In this document: one piece after another, positions 17,823 to 27,146 of the stretch
How positions within the stretch are numbered: the first letter of the stretch is position 1
How the letters are laid out: each line of letters starts with the position of its first letter
Source of the DNA: JABJOE01 sp964344145
GTDB taxonomy: Bacteria > Patescibacteriota > Patescibacteriia > UBA9934
Direction of reading: 5' to 3'
Assembly: GCA_964344145.1 (NCBI GenBank)
Contig: CAYFME010000009.1
Location: forward strand, 1-62,509
Length of the DNA stretch: 62,509 bases
Notes under the pieces: model-generated
What the model was told of the DNA's origin: nothing
Seen by the model: the letters and a program-made list of their open reading frames with translations, nothing else
Databases searched by the model: none
Position numbers and translations under genes: made by a program

Positions 17823-18983
17823 CTACTCCCATCGGTCTACCAGGAGCCGGAACGCCCGCTCGAGTTTTTCCATGCTCGGAATCTCGACGTACTCGTCACT
17901 TCCATGGGTGTTTTTTGATTTTGGACCCCAGGACAACACTGGAATCTTCCAAACTTCCTCCAGCATCTGTGTGTCGTAGTAGCCGCTGTCCTGGATTGAG
18001 AGATATTCCACCGGACCAATCACCTCTTCATGGATGTCTTCGACGAGCTTCAGCTGTTCACGTGGAGTGGAATAAGAACCGAGATTGATCGATGTCTTGC
18101 AAGAATCAACCAATGCCCGATGCTTCTTGATACCACTGTTAAACGCCTCGAGAATCTCCTTATGACCAACACCCGGAATCGTCCGAATCTCAACGGTTGC
18201 CTCGCAATAGTCAGGAATAACATTTCCCATAGATCCAAGCGATGGTCCGACGCTCGGATCGTTTGACGTGCCTTGCAGTGCACCGCAGCGAATGGTTGCC
18301 ACATTCAATGTTGGCTTGCCAAGAACTGGATCCTCCTTTCCTTTAAGTAGTTCTTGAATCGCACCCACACCCAGCATGAATCCTTTAAACGCATCGATGC
18401 CTGTATTCGGCTTTGCCGCATGCCCTGTCTTTCCACGAATCACAACACGAAACTCAACGATCCCGCGCGTCGCCGCACTCAGCCGCCCATTCGTTGGCTC
18501 CGGACAAATAACCATCTTCGGCTTGAGCCGATCGCTGTATCCTTTCACAAACTGACGCATGCCAAGGAAATCGTACTCTTCATCACAATAAAACAACGCA
18601 CCGATGCCCTTCTTTCCCGTCTTTACGGCCTGATCAAGCGCCGCAAGAATCATCACGATCCCGGCCTTCATGTCTCCAGATCCACGACCATATAATCGAC
18701 TTCCCTTTCGCTCACCGCGTACATTGTGCGTCCATCCCGACCCTTCCTCCACGCAATCCATATGTCCGCAGAAGAACAGACTGACGGGCGTGCCATCGTG
18801 GACGTACAGATTCACGCGCCCGCGCTCAACTTCTTGCTCTTCGACAACAAGGTTTGGATAATTGTCTTGAATATACTTTTTAAGAAACATCGCCACCTCA
18901 TATTCAAAATGACCGCCGTTGGTTTTGGCGTGACGGTCGCTGCGAATGGCAACGAGATCTTCGAGAAGTTTAAGTGAATCCAT
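17823..18983 (-). CDS. M20 family metallopeptidase/deacylase
   Basis: 386 residues. Di-zinc amidohydrolase of the ArgE/DapE/CPG2 group. Metal-site motifs are CGHMDCV, GSGDMKAG, YCDEEYD and NTHGSDEYV; a dimerisation lid starts at RGKTGHAAKPN. Substrate uncertain (acylated amino acid or peptide). ATG at 18981-18983 with TACTCT (18993-18998) 9 nt upstream. A second, GC-rich M20 gene lies at 22523-23722. Confidence 0.85.
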   Translation of the reverse strand: MDSLKLLEDLVAIRSDRHAKTNGGHFEYEVAMFLKKYIQDNYPNLVVEEQEVERGRVNLYVHDGTPVSLFFCGHMDCVEEGSGWTHNVRGERKGSRLYGRGSGDMKAGIVMILAALDQAVKTGKKGIGALFYCDEEYDFLGMRQFVKGYSDRLKPKMVICPEPTNGRLSAATRGIVEFRVVIRGKTGHAAKPNTGIDAFKGFMLGVGAIQELLKGKEDPVLGKPTLNVATIRCGALQGTSNDPSVGPSLGSMGNVIPDYCEATVEIRTIPGVGHKEILEAFNSGIKKHRALVDSCKTSINLGSYSTPREQLKLVEDIHEEVIGPVEYLSIQDSGYYDTQMLEEVWKIPVLSWGPKSKNTHGSDEYVEIPSMEKLERAFRLLVDRWE

Positions 18984-19046
18984 AGTATCTGTAGAGTAGT
19001 CAGAACCGTGTCAGACGTCAACAAGCGTCGTCTAGATGCACGAAGC

Positions 19047-19074
19047 CCCGCGTCGACGTAGGTGTCGAAGCGGG
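19047..19074 (-). terminator. Hairpin after the HAD/PRTase gene
   Basis: Arms CCCGCGTCGAC (19047-19057) and GTCGAAGCGGG (19064-19074) pair with one mismatch. Reading on the minus strand, the sequence after the stem is CTTCGTGC, with no U-run. A related CTTCG follows the hairpins of several other GC-rich loci. Confidence 0.45.
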
Positions 19075-19093
19075 ACCGAGAAGTGCGCGACTC

Positions 19094-20132
19094 CTAGAAG
19101 TCGCGCAGATGCGCACGCAAATGGTCGAGGACCACCTCACCTCCCACCGACTCATGGCGGATGCCCCAGGGCTGACGCTCAAGGTCGTGCAGCACGATGT
19201 GCCGACCAGCGAGAGTCTCGACCTGATCCAAGAGCTCGACGTTGAGCTCGAGAATCCGTCGCGAGACCGTCGGGGCAGCGTCCCCCATACTTGCCCACTT
19301 GCTCGGTCGGCCGAAGGGCATCACGTAGGGCGCGCCGACGTTGCCATCTGCACCGCGAACCGTACGGCCGGTCATCGGGGCGAACACGCAGAAGTCGCGC
19401 TCGCAGATCTCGTCGAGCACAGGCTCGCCGTTCTCCGGGAACGGGAACGACGTCTCGAGCGTTGCCCCGAGCGCAGCGCAGCGCTCGAAGGGATCTGGAT
19501 GGTTGTCCAGACAGATCGTGATGCCGCTGACGACGCGACGGACGCGCAGCCCGACTTCACCAAGCTGCTCGATGACCGTCTGCATCACCCCGCCGGTGAA
19601 CACCACATCGTCGACCAGGACCACGTCCTGGATCTGATCGACGCTGGCGCCCAGGTCACGCGCGAAGGACGCGATCTGTTCTTCGACCGGCGTGTGGCCG
19701 GGGCGTTCCCAGATGCCAGGCAGATCTTCCAGATCGAGGTCCACGCAGCGCGTCACCTGCAGCGTGTGCGGCGAGTCGACGTAGACCGGATCGATGGAGA
19801 TGATCGGTCGATGCTCGTCGAGCAGATGCCGGCGCATGCCGTCAGCGATCTCACGAGCGCTGATCCAGTGAACGACGTGTTCACCGAAGCTCAAGGCTTC
19901 GTGAAGACACCTCCGAAACCGATCGTGATCGAGCTGGCCGCTGATGCCCAGCCCGGAGAGCCAGTTGTTCAGGAGGATCTTCAGGTCGCCGGAGACNNNN
20001 NNNNNNNNNNNNNNNNNNNNNNNNNNNNNNNNNNNNNNNNNNNNNNNNNNNNNNNNNNNNNNNNNNNNNNNNNNNNNNNNNNNNNNNNNNNNNNNNGATC
20101 AACGTCTTGTCCAGATCACAAAGAACGAGCAT
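19094..20132 (-). CDS. HAD-like phosphatase/phosphoribosyltransferase-like protein, interrupted by assembly gap
   Basis: The ATG at 20130-20132, preceded by AGGAGG 4 nt upstream, opens with LVLCDLDKTLI, a HAD motif I. After the 100-N gap an open frame continues from VSGDLKILLNNW to a domain with the PRPP-binding signature VVLVDDVVFTGG. The two parts are on one strand with no stop in the joined frame, so one fused gene is likely, although the true gap length is unknown. It could link phosphate removal to base salvage. GC-rich codons; own promoter and hairpin. A TTG at 19894 is an alternative start for the PRTase part alone. Confidence 0.6.
19997..20096. other. Assembly gap of 100 N
   Basis: Exactly 100 undetermined bases, the conventional placeholder for a gap of unknown size, inside the HAD/PRTase gene. 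Confidence 0.99.
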
Positions 20133-20148
20133 CGTTCCTCCTCGACGG

Positions 20149-20178
20149 AATTAAGCAATAAAACAACCTTGCTGTCAA
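20149..20178 (-). promoter_or_regulatory. Promoter of the HAD/PRTase gene
   Basis: On the minus strand TTGACA (20173-20178), an 18-bp spacer, then TTAATT (20149-20154). Confidence 0.55.
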
Positions 20179-20825
20179 CCCACGATCCCTAGATTCAAGA
20201 GCTGACGAACACTTTGAATATGAAAATCTGCGGACGTTTCATCTCCGCCCACACGCACGGTCTTCATGCCGGCTTCACGGGCCAAAATAATATCACTGTC
20301 TTCCTGATCCCCGACAGAGTACACCTGCTCAAACGGTACTTTCAACGACTCCCCCGCCTGAACAAGAGCCTCTACCGATGGCTTGCGTACATCCGGCTCA
20401 CCAGTAAACAGCCGATCCTGCACAAAATCGTATGCGCCAAGGTATTCCAATGCTGCTTGCGCCCACACGCGCGGGGCTTCGGTCAGTATCGCTGCCCGCC
20501 CCTGCAGCTTCGATAAAACAGCATGTGCGTCATCATTTTTTTCAATGTATTTCTCAGGTGACACATTCCAGGTCCTTTCAAAGTAAGTGTATCGGTCAAT
20601 ACCAAATTCCTTTTCAACAGCAAGGCTCGTGTGCCCTTCATATTTCTGCTTCAGCCGTCGATACTCGCGTTCAATGTCAGATCTGGGAATATCCAAATTC
20701 GCCTCAAAAAACGAGTAGATATTACTCTTGATGTCCGCATAAAACGAAGAAGTCGCAAATGTCGGCCCTCCCTTGTACTGATACAAGGTGCCATCAAGAT
20801 CAAAAATGAATGCTGGTTTTTTCAT
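20175..20825 (-). CDS. HAD-superfamily hydrolase
   Basis: About 216 residues. Motif I is FDLDGTLY at the N-terminus; AAILTEAP is motif II, RKPS carries the motif III Lys, and GDQEDSDIILA is motif IV. A helical cap lies between motifs I and II. Probably a small-molecule phosphatase; the substrate is unknown. It is a backbone gene by codon use and sits between two GC-rich loci. Confidence 0.8.
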   Translation of the reverse strand: MKKPAFIFDLDGTLYQYKGGPTFATSSFYADIKSNIYSFFEANLDIPRSDIEREYRRLKQKYEGHTSLAVEKEFGIDRYTYFERTWNVSPEKYIEKNDDAHAVLSKLQGRAAILTEAPRVWAQAALEYLGAYDFVQDRLFTGEPDVRKPSVEALVQAGESLKVPFEQVYSVGDQEDSDIILAREAGMKTVRVGGDETSADFHIQSVRQLLNLGIVG

Positions 20826-20853
20826 AACGTTTTTTATGCACAGCACCGGACCA

Positions 20854-21786
20854 CTAGTTCGTGATCCGGCTGGAGACCTCCTGGAAGCGACGCCTCATGG
20901 CCTCGTACAGCCAGCGTCGTTCGGATGCGAGGCAGTAGTCGCAGCGGCAGGCTGCGTAGACCGAGTAGGCATGTAGGAGGCATAGGTCGTACAGATGCTG
21001 GTCAAAGACTCCTTCCGAAATTAACACCTCCACTGCACTCCCGGTAAATGCCTCCGACCAACCGACAGACACGCCGTCGACCCGTTCACGCTCCTGGTCT
21101 TTGCGCCACAAGCTAACAGCAAGGGCCGCGCAGTCGACCGCTACCGATCCAAAAGGCTCGGAGGGGCGGCGGCGTTGCGATCCTGGCAACGTCCAGCGGG
21201 CATCGATCAGCCGCGGGCCGTCGGAAGGACACATTACATTGCCGGTCGACAGGTCGCGGTGACAGAGCGTGGGCGTGAACGTGGTACGCTCGAAGAAGTC
21301 GTCGAACGAAAGCGCCGGTGCCGGAAGCTGAGCTGCACCTGCATTGCGAGCGATGGCATCAAGCAATTCGCCGATGAATCCACGCGCGTAACCGTCCACC
21401 GGTCCTGACTCTGGACGCACCGATGCGAGACGCCGAATGTGTCCAACGACACCCTCAACCACACGCTGTACATCCTGAGTCGGCACGTCGACGTCGAGCA
21501 TCATGTCTTCCAGGGACGACGAACCGAGATCTTCGAGCTCCACCGCACGCCAGCCGTCGAGCGAACCCAACAGATGGAAGCGCGGGAAGACGCTCGCCGC
21601 ATCAGCACCCAGCACCCTGCCGAAGGCCTCTAGAAGCTCCAGTTCACCCTCTCCTTCTTCAACCACCTTGACGATGGCCGACACACGGACCGTCATCGAT
21701 GAACCCGTCGCGCTGAGGTCGTCAACACGCGGGCACTGCAGCGCCAGAAGCTGCCGAAGCACCTCCGGCGGCGTTTTGCGAGTCAT
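20854..21786 (-). CDS. Aminoglycoside/choline kinase-like (APH family) protein
   Basis: 310 residues. The catalytic loop LCHRDLSTGNVM fits HxDxxxxN, and LIDARW supplies the Mg-binding Asp of the APH/choline-kinase fold. N-lobe features (VSAIVKVVEEGEGELELLEAF) match an ATP-binding sheet with a Lys. It could phosphorylate an aminoglycoside, a sugar or an amino alcohol; resistance cannot be inferred. GAGGTG lies 4 nt before the ATG. GC-rich codons, own consensus promoter, and a hairpin over the stop codon (CCGGA paired with TCCGG). Confidence 0.72.
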   Translation of the reverse strand: MTRKTPPEVLRQLLALQCPRVDDLSATGSSMTVRVSAIVKVVEEGEGELELLEAFGRVLGADAASVFPRFHLLGSLDGWRAVELEDLGSSSLEDMMLDVDVPTQDVQRVVEGVVGHIRRLASVRPESGPVDGYARGFIGELLDAIARNAGAAQLPAPALSFDDFFERTTFTPTLCHRDLSTGNVMCPSDGPRLIDARWTLPGSQRRRPSEPFGSVAVDCAALAVSLWRKDQERERVDGVSVGWSEAFTGSAVEVLISEGVFDQHLYDLCLLHAYSVYAACRCDYCLASERRWLYEAMRRRFQEVSSRITN

Positions 21787-21813
21787 ACGTCACCTCGTAA
21801 AGAACACGCGACC

Positions 21814-21842
21814 ACCATAAGGCAGTCGCATGCTTTTGTCAA
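21814..21842 (-). promoter_or_regulatory. Promoter of the APH-like kinase gene
   Basis: On the minus strand TTGACA (21837-21842), a 17-bp spacer, TATGGT (21814-21819). Confidence 0.7.
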
Positions 21843-21856
21843 TGAAACGGGGTCAT

Positions 21857-22396
21857 TTAGCCTTTCTGTTGAACTTCTTTTATTGCCAATTCCACAGCTT
21901 CCTCAGCCGTTGCGGCAGCAAGCACTTTTCGACGTTCTCGGCCATCAATAAAGGTATCCGCGAGTTTATCCGACCAACCACCAACGCCGGTCAACGCAAT
22001 CATCGGAATGTCGCTTTGGTACGCGATGGCAAGCTCGGTCAACGTCCCGGATCCACCCGAGACAGCGATAATGGCATCACAACTATTTACTAAAACAAAT
22101 TCGCGACCACCACCGCGTTCGATACCACACGCAATCACAACGTCCGTGTGCCCCTCTTTATCCCAAATCTCCATCCCCTTTCCGTACGTCACGCCAATCG
22201 TCAATCCGCCCGCCTTTTTCGCTCCGCGTGCGGCGGCCGTTGAGAGCGAGTCGTAGTCTTTCTCTGCTCCATAAACAACCGTCGCACCTTCTTTTGCCAA
22301 AAGTTCGCCAACGCGCTCGGCAATCTTTGCAATGTCGTCGGAGTAATTTAGGTCTGCTGCAGACCCCATCACACCAATTTGTAATCTTCGTTTCAT
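21857..22396 (-). CDS. LOG-like Rossmann protein (TIGR00725/SLOG type)
   Basis: 179 residues. IGVMGSA at the N-terminus and VSGGSGTLTELA (near residue 115) are the nucleotide-binding motifs of SLOG proteins. Function unknown; members are thought to bind nucleotide-derived ligands. ATG at 22394-22396. TATAAT (22405-22410) is 8 nt upstream, and GGAG also lies within those 8 nt. A second LOG gene is at 11783-12505. Confidence 0.75.
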   Translation of the reverse strand: MKRRLQIGVMGSAADLNYSDDIAKIAERVGELLAKEGATVVYGAEKDYDSLSTAAARGAKKAGGLTIGVTYGKGMEIWDKEGHTDVVIACGIERGGGREFVLVNSCDAIIAVSGGSGTLTELAIAYQSDIPMIALTGVGGWSDKLADTFIDGRERRKVLAAATAEEAVELAIKEVQQKG

Positions 22397-22478
22397 AGAT
22401 CTCCATTATAGAAATGATGGTTGCAATGTCAACAGATGCCCCGCTGAGCGCGGCTATCGGGCTAAGCTCGAAGCACCA

Positions 22479-22508
22479 ATCCCGCCCCTGGCGTACCAGG
22501 GACGGGAT
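22479..22508 (-). terminator. Hairpin after the GNAT-M20 operon
   Basis: ATCCCG/CGGGAT outer arms and CCCTGG/CCAGGG inner arms (22479-22508) around a TACG-type loop. No U-run follows on the minus strand. Confidence 0.45.
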
Positions 22509-22522
22509 CACGTTGTCGAGGC

Positions 22523-23722
22523 TCAGCTCGCGCTGTAGCGCCTGAGCAGCTGCACCATGCAGTCGCGGTAGGAGAGCAGGCTGTAGGTGTCCACCCACTC
22601 GTCCACGCCGTGGGCGTTGCCGCCGGCAGGCGCCAGGCACATGAACTGCGTGCCGTGAAGGTCCGAGATCAGCCCGGTGTCCAGGAACCCCGTCTTGCTC
22701 GGATCGCTGCGCGTGCCGCCGTGCACAGGGTCGAACATGTCGACCAGCCAGTCGATCTCCTCGCCTGCCAGGTACATGGGCATGGCGAAGTTCGGGTGAA
22801 CGCGCATCTGCGCGTGATGCTGACGGTCGGCGTTGAACTGCCCCAGGGCCTTGCGCGCCACCGCCTCGATGAACCCGACGTCGACCTCAGGGCCGCCCGG
22901 GCGGACGTCCAGGAGCGCCCAGCCGATGTCCGGGATCTTGTTGGCGACGTTGTTCATGCGCGGCGGCTGCTGGCGCCCCAGCGCGAAGGTTGCGAAGTCG
23001 TCCCCGCCAGAGGACCCGACGTGCACCGCGGCGATGTTGGCAGCCGTCACCATGGAGGTGGGCTCGCTCACGCACGCGTTGCGCACCGCGGCCATGACCG
23101 TCGCGAGCGCCTCGGCGGTGTTGGCGCCATCGAAGGGGCGCGAGGCGTGGCCGGACTTCCCCTGAACCAGGAACTCGATCTCCGTGCAACCACGCCAGCC
23201 CACATGCGCCTTCGCAGGCCCACCGCAGACCGAGAGGCCGAACGGCGGAGCGATCTGCGGGTGTCGACGCACGAAGTCGTGCATGCCGGCGAACATGACC
23301 TCCTCATCGCTGTAGAAGAGATAGGCCACGCCTGACGTCGGCCCCGCTCGCGCGATGGCGTCCAGGCAGGCAGCCATGCCGCCGCGCGCGTCCACCGCCC
23401 CCAGGGCGTAGTAGCGGCCCGAGTCGGTCGAGAACTCCTGCTTGCTCCAGCCGGGGCTGGGTGTCACGGTGTCCAGGTGACCGACCACGAGGAACCGCAC
23501 GTCCTCGACCGGGCCGTCCAGAGCCAGGACATTGCAGAACCCGGGCATCTCGTTGCCATCGTCGTCGCGCACCGTCTCACACTCCACGGTCAGCCAGGAG
23601 TGCTTGCTGAGCTCCGCCGTCACGCGGTCTGCGATCATCTGCTCACCGGTGCCGCCCCGGTCCTGGCGGTAGCCACGGATCCGGCACAGCTCATCGAGCA
23701 GAGTCAACGTCGTATCGGACAT
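22523..23722 (-). CDS. M20 family metallopeptidase, GC-rich copy
   Basis: 399 residues. Zinc-site motifs GHLDTV, GAVDARGG, YSDEEVMF and NAHGVDEWV; lid domain starts at QGKSGHASRPF. The fold is the same as at 17823-18983, but the sequence is clearly different and the codons are GC-rich. AGGAGG lies 5 nt before the ATG. It follows a GNAT gene by 9 bp on the same strand, so acylation and deacylation of one substrate is a reasonable guess, but only a guess. Confidence 0.82.
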   Translation of the reverse strand: MSDTTLTLLDELCRIRGYRQDRGGTGEQMIADRVTAELSKHSWLTVECETVRDDDGNEMPGFCNVLALDGPVEDVRFLVVGHLDTVTPSPGWSKQEFSTDSGRYYALGAVDARGGMAACLDAIARAGPTSGVAYLFYSDEEVMFAGMHDFVRRHPQIAPPFGLSVCGGPAKAHVGWRGCTEIEFLVQGKSGHASRPFDGANTAEALATVMAAVRNACVSEPTSMVTAANIAAVHVGSSGGDDFATFALGRQQPPRMNNVANKIPDIGWALLDVRPGGPEVDVGFIEAVARKALGQFNADRQHHAQMRVHPNFAMPMYLAGEEIDWLVDMFDPVHGGTRSDPSKTGFLDTGLISDLHGTQFMCLAPAGGNAHGVDEWVDTYSLLSYRDCMVQLLRRYSAS

Positions 23723-23731
23723 GGAGTCCTC

Positions 23732-24448
23732 CTACGGCTGGGAAGGCGCATCCTCTTCCTTGGAGAACATGCCTGGTGAAAGGGCCTGGGCAAGCAGGAC
23801 GTACCCGCTGCCGGGAAACTGGTAGACAACCTCGTACCCGATCTTTGTATACCACAGATAGGTCACAGAAGGCTGTGGACCGCGCAGGGCGCGGATGATG
23901 CCGTAGGTGCAGCCGCGTTCGAGGAAGTCGCGATTGCGCGCCGTCAGCAGACGCCGGGCGAGTCCCTGCCGCCGTTTGGACGTCAGGACTCCGAGCTCGG
24001 CCTGGTAGACGATCGCTGCGTTGTGCGAGACGTTCTCGCCGAAGCGCTCACGCAGAGCCACCTGCGCCCCCATGGGCAAACGCTCCCACCGCCGCGGCAG
24101 GGGCATCCCCCAGGTGAACCCGACGACGCGCACGCGGTGGCCGCCCGTCATCACGGCGATCCAGCACGAGGCATCCGGCGTGATGTCGTGGCACAGATCC
24201 CGCAAGACTTGTGCGTGCGACCAATAGTTCACCACGTCCTGGCCGCAGTGGCTGAACCCGAGCGCCGCGAGCTCTCCCGCTTGGTGTTTTCCCCAGCACG
24301 CCTTACACTCCGGGTTGGCACACTTGAGCCACTCTCCCCATGGAGGATCGGCGAACACCCTCCGAAAGCACAGCACCAGCTGCCCCAGCAGCTCCGGATC
24401 CCCATCGTGGGGATTGAATCGAATCAGACTGATCCGCTCGTCGCCCAA
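23732..24448 (-). CDS. GNAT-family N-acetyltransferase
   Basis: 238 residues. The acetyl-CoA site is visible in LGVLTSKRRQGLARRLL (near residue 155), and the following helix and IGYEVVYQF strand match the GNAT core. An N-terminal Cys cluster (CANPECKACWGKH) could bind zinc. The TTG start (24446-24448) is supported by GGAGGTG 4 nt upstream. First gene of a two-gene GC-rich operon with the M20 enzyme. Confidence 0.72.
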   Translation of the reverse strand: MGDERISLIRFNPHDGDPELLGQLVLCFRRVFADPPWGEWLKCANPECKACWGKHQAGELAALGFSHCGQDVVNYWSHAQVLRDLCHDITPDASCWIAVMTGGHRVRVVGFTWGMPLPRRWERLPMGAQVALRERFGENVSHNAAIVYQAELGVLTSKRRQGLARRLLTARNRDFLERGCTYGIIRALRGPQPSVTYLWYTKIGYEVVYQFPGSGYVLLAQALSPGMFSKEEDAPSQP

Positions 24449-24465
24449 GAATCACCTCCACCCGC

Positions 24466-24494
24466 AGCTTATCCACAGCCTGCTTTAAAGTCAA
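24466..24494 (-). promoter_or_regulatory. Promoter of the GNAT-M20 operon
   Basis: On the minus strand TTGACT (24489-24494), a 17-bp spacer, TAAGCT (24466-24471). Confidence 0.65.
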
Positions 24495-24500
24495 TGCACG

Positions 24501-25496
24501 CTAGCGTTGGCGCAATTCAATAGATGCATTGTTTCTCGCCACACGAACATGCGCCGTCCCTCCGATCGGAAGCGTTAGTTGCGGACTCGTATGTCCAAAA
24601 TCAACGTTCGCGATCACAGGAACGTTGTTCAAAATCGGTTTTGTTTTAATGACGTCTTCTAGTAATTCCTTGGTGACCTTTGATGCTTTTTGAAAACGAC
24701 CAAGAACGAGTCCGCGAATACCCTCAGCTCCTGGTTGCTGCAAAAGGGACTCGAAGTTCCGATCAAATTCATGTGCCGTGAAAGCTCCTGTCAGAGCGTC
24801 GTCTTCCAAAAACAACAACGCCCCATCCAACGACGGCATAAACGGCGTCCCTTGCAGCAGATTAAACGTACAAAGATTCCCTCCCACGATCGTTCCCTGC
24901 GCTTCGCCAGGACGAACCATAAACGGCCCTTCATTGTTTTCAAACACACGATTGTCCTGATCTTCCTGCCACTTATCATCGCTCCATTGCGTTGAAGGTT
25001 CTACCGTCATCGTTTCTGGTTGACTCAGACTGTACGTAAACGATTTCCACGTGTATTCCGCCCCGAGTTTCATCCCTAATGTTGAAAAGTTTGGACCCAA
25101 ATACGCGACGAGTCCGGATCGCGCCCACACGGCATTGACCAAAGCAGTAAGATCAGAGTGACCGCAAATGATCTTGCCGGCGTGGCGGATTTTCTCAAAG
25201 TCTAGATGTGGCAACAATTGATTCACATTAAATCCACCTCGGGCCGCCAGAATCATGTCAACGTCAGGATCATCAAGCGCGGCGTTGAAGTCAGCGAGTC
25301 GATCTTCCAAACGGGCAGAACGCAGACCGTCCTTACCCATCACATGATCGCCAAACGAAACGCGAAATCCGCGCTGCTCTAATCCTTCTTGTGCAATGCG
25401 TCGCGTCTCCTCCGTCACAACGCTTAAACTCGTCGACACCGCAACTACGCGGATGTGCGCGCCTGCTGACAATGCGTTTGGAAGAAGACGCTCCAT
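24501..25496 (-). CDS. S66 family LD-carboxypeptidase/MccF-like protein
   Basis: 331 residues. Serine peptidase with the nucleophile in GHSDLTALVNA (near residue 110), GGNLCTF, and the catalytic His in VDFGHTSPQLTLP near the C-terminus. S66 enzymes trim LD bonds of murein peptides or inactivate microcin C-type nucleotides. Starts 3 bp after the hutH stop, so the two are probably cotranscribed. Confidence 0.85.
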   Translation of the reverse strand: MERLLPNALSAGAHIRVVAVSTSLSVVTEETRRIAQEGLEQRGFRVSFGDHVMGKDGLRSARLEDRLADFNAALDDPDVDMILAARGGFNVNQLLPHLDFEKIRHAGKIICGHSDLTALVNAVWARSGLVAYLGPNFSTLGMKLGAEYTWKSFTYSLSQPETMTVEPSTQWSDDKWQEDQDNRVFENNEGPFMVRPGEAQGTIVGGNLCTFNLLQGTPFMPSLDGALLFLEDDALTGAFTAHEFDRNFESLLQQPGAEGIRGLVLGRFQKASKVTKELLEDVIKTKPILNNVPVIANVDFGHTSPQLTLPIGGTAHVRVARNNASIELRQR

Positions 25497-25499
25497 AAA

Positions 25500-27032
25500 T
25501 TATTTGAGGGCGCCGACAGTCTGCTCAACGGTTTTCAGCAGTGCCTCGGGAATCATCTCGGCGATCGCTTCGATGTCCGTGTACAAAATACGATCTCGTT
25601 GCAGCATTGGCACCTGCGCTCGAATCGCGCGGTAGGCAGCGGCCGAGCCTGTGCCTAACGTCAACGGTGCACGCAGATCAGCGCCTTGCGCAGCACACAT
25701 CAACTCAATGGCCGCCACCTGTTTTGCGTTTTCAACAATCTCTACCGCCTGGCGCGCGGCAATCGTTCCCATGCTCACATGGTCCTCCTGTCCTGCTGAC
25801 GTTGGAATGGAGTCCACGCTCGCTGGATGAGCAAGAACTTTGTTCTCTGAAACAAGCGCTGCGGCAACGTACTGCGGAATCATATATCCAGATGAGAGAC
25901 CCCCTTGATCTTCCGAAATCATAAACGCCGGTAGACCCTCGGAAAGTGCCGGATCAACCAAGCGCGCAATGCGTCGCTCGGAAATGTTCGCGAGCTCGGC
26001 GACGGCGATCTTCAAATAGTCCATCACCTGCGCCACTGGCTCACCATGAAAATGCCCTGCACCAATCGCATCACCATCCTCTGGGAACAACAATGGATTG
26101 TCGGTCACAGAGTTGATCTCCCGATGCATGACCTCAGCAATATGCTCCATGGCATTTCGACTTGCTCCGTGCACTTGCGGTGCACAACGAAGCGAGTACG
26201 CATCCTGCACGCGTCCACAATCCTTATGCGACTCCATCACACCTGAGTTTTGACACAGCGCACGAACATTCTGTGCGCAGGCGATCTGCCCCGGATGTGG
26301 TCGAAGCGCGTGTACTCGTTCCTGATACGCAGCAAGTGTCCCCATCAACACTTCCAAACTCATTCCCAACGCAACATCAAACACCTTTGCCAACTGCATC
26401 GCATCGTAAATCGCTAAACAGCCGATTCCCGACTGAACAGCCGTACCGTTATTAAGCGCTAATCCTTCTTTTGCCATCAGCTCCAGTGGCGCGATGCCAG
26501 CAGCTTGCAGAACCGGCAACGAAGCCGCACGTTTTCCATCACGATCAATCACCTCGCCCTCACCCATCATCACCAAAATGATATGCGAAAGCGGAGCAAG
26601 ATCACCGGACGATCCAACAGAACCCTTCGCCGGAACGTACGGATAAATATCCTTATTCAAAAACGCCACCAAGGTTTCGATGACTGCCGGTCGAACACCT
26701 GAGTGGCCCTGCAACAAGCTGTTGATGCGCACAACAATACTGGCGCGCACATGCTCTTTAGGAAGCGGCTCACCAACGCCGGTCGCATGCGAACGAATTA
26801 GGTTCTCTTGCAGTTCGCGGACTTGCTCCTTTGAAATCTGAACATCCTTAAACGGTCCAAAGCCGGTTGTCACGCCGTAAACCACGCGACCTTCGGAAAC
26901 AAGACGATCGACAAACTCACGTGATTCGCTCAAACGACTCTGTGCCTGCTGATCAATCGCCACCTCCTCGTGATCGCGCGCGATACGCTTTACCTGCTCA
27001 ATGGTTAAATCATGACCGCTAAGATGTTGCAT
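25500..27032 (-). CDS. hutH: Histidine ammonia-lyase
   Basis: 510 residues. Converts histidine to urocanate and ammonia. The MIO-forming segment reads GSVGSSGDLAPLSH, with Ser-Ser-Gly where most family members have Ala-Ser-Gly. YGVTTGFGPF near residue 55 and the C-terminal QEDHVSMG are conserved. No other hut gene is in the window. ATG at 27030-27032 with TAGTTT (27039-27044) 6 nt upstream; leaderless mRNA likely. Confidence 0.9.
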   Translation of the reverse strand: MQHLSGHDLTIEQVKRIARDHEEVAIDQQAQSRLSESREFVDRLVSEGRVVYGVTTGFGPFKDVQISKEQVRELQENLIRSHATGVGEPLPKEHVRASIVVRINSLLQGHSGVRPAVIETLVAFLNKDIYPYVPAKGSVGSSGDLAPLSHIILVMMGEGEVIDRDGKRAASLPVLQAAGIAPLELMAKEGLALNNGTAVQSGIGCLAIYDAMQLAKVFDVALGMSLEVLMGTLAAYQERVHALRPHPGQIACAQNVRALCQNSGVMESHKDCGRVQDAYSLRCAPQVHGASRNAMEHIAEVMHREINSVTDNPLLFPEDGDAIGAGHFHGEPVAQVMDYLKIAVAELANISERRIARLVDPALSEGLPAFMISEDQGGLSSGYMIPQYVAAALVSENKVLAHPASVDSIPTSAGQEDHVSMGTIAARQAVEIVENAKQVAAIELMCAAQGADLRAPLTLGTGSAAAYRAIRAQVPMLQRDRILYTDIEAIAEMIPEALLKTVEQTVGALK

Positions 27033-27146
27033 ACGACAAAACTATGACGGTTTTCTGCGCTGCCGTCAACCGGTACACCATTGGTTGACAATTTGGCAAA
27101 AAAAGACGAAACTAACCGCGCACTTTCTTTCCTCAATGGGGGTCAC

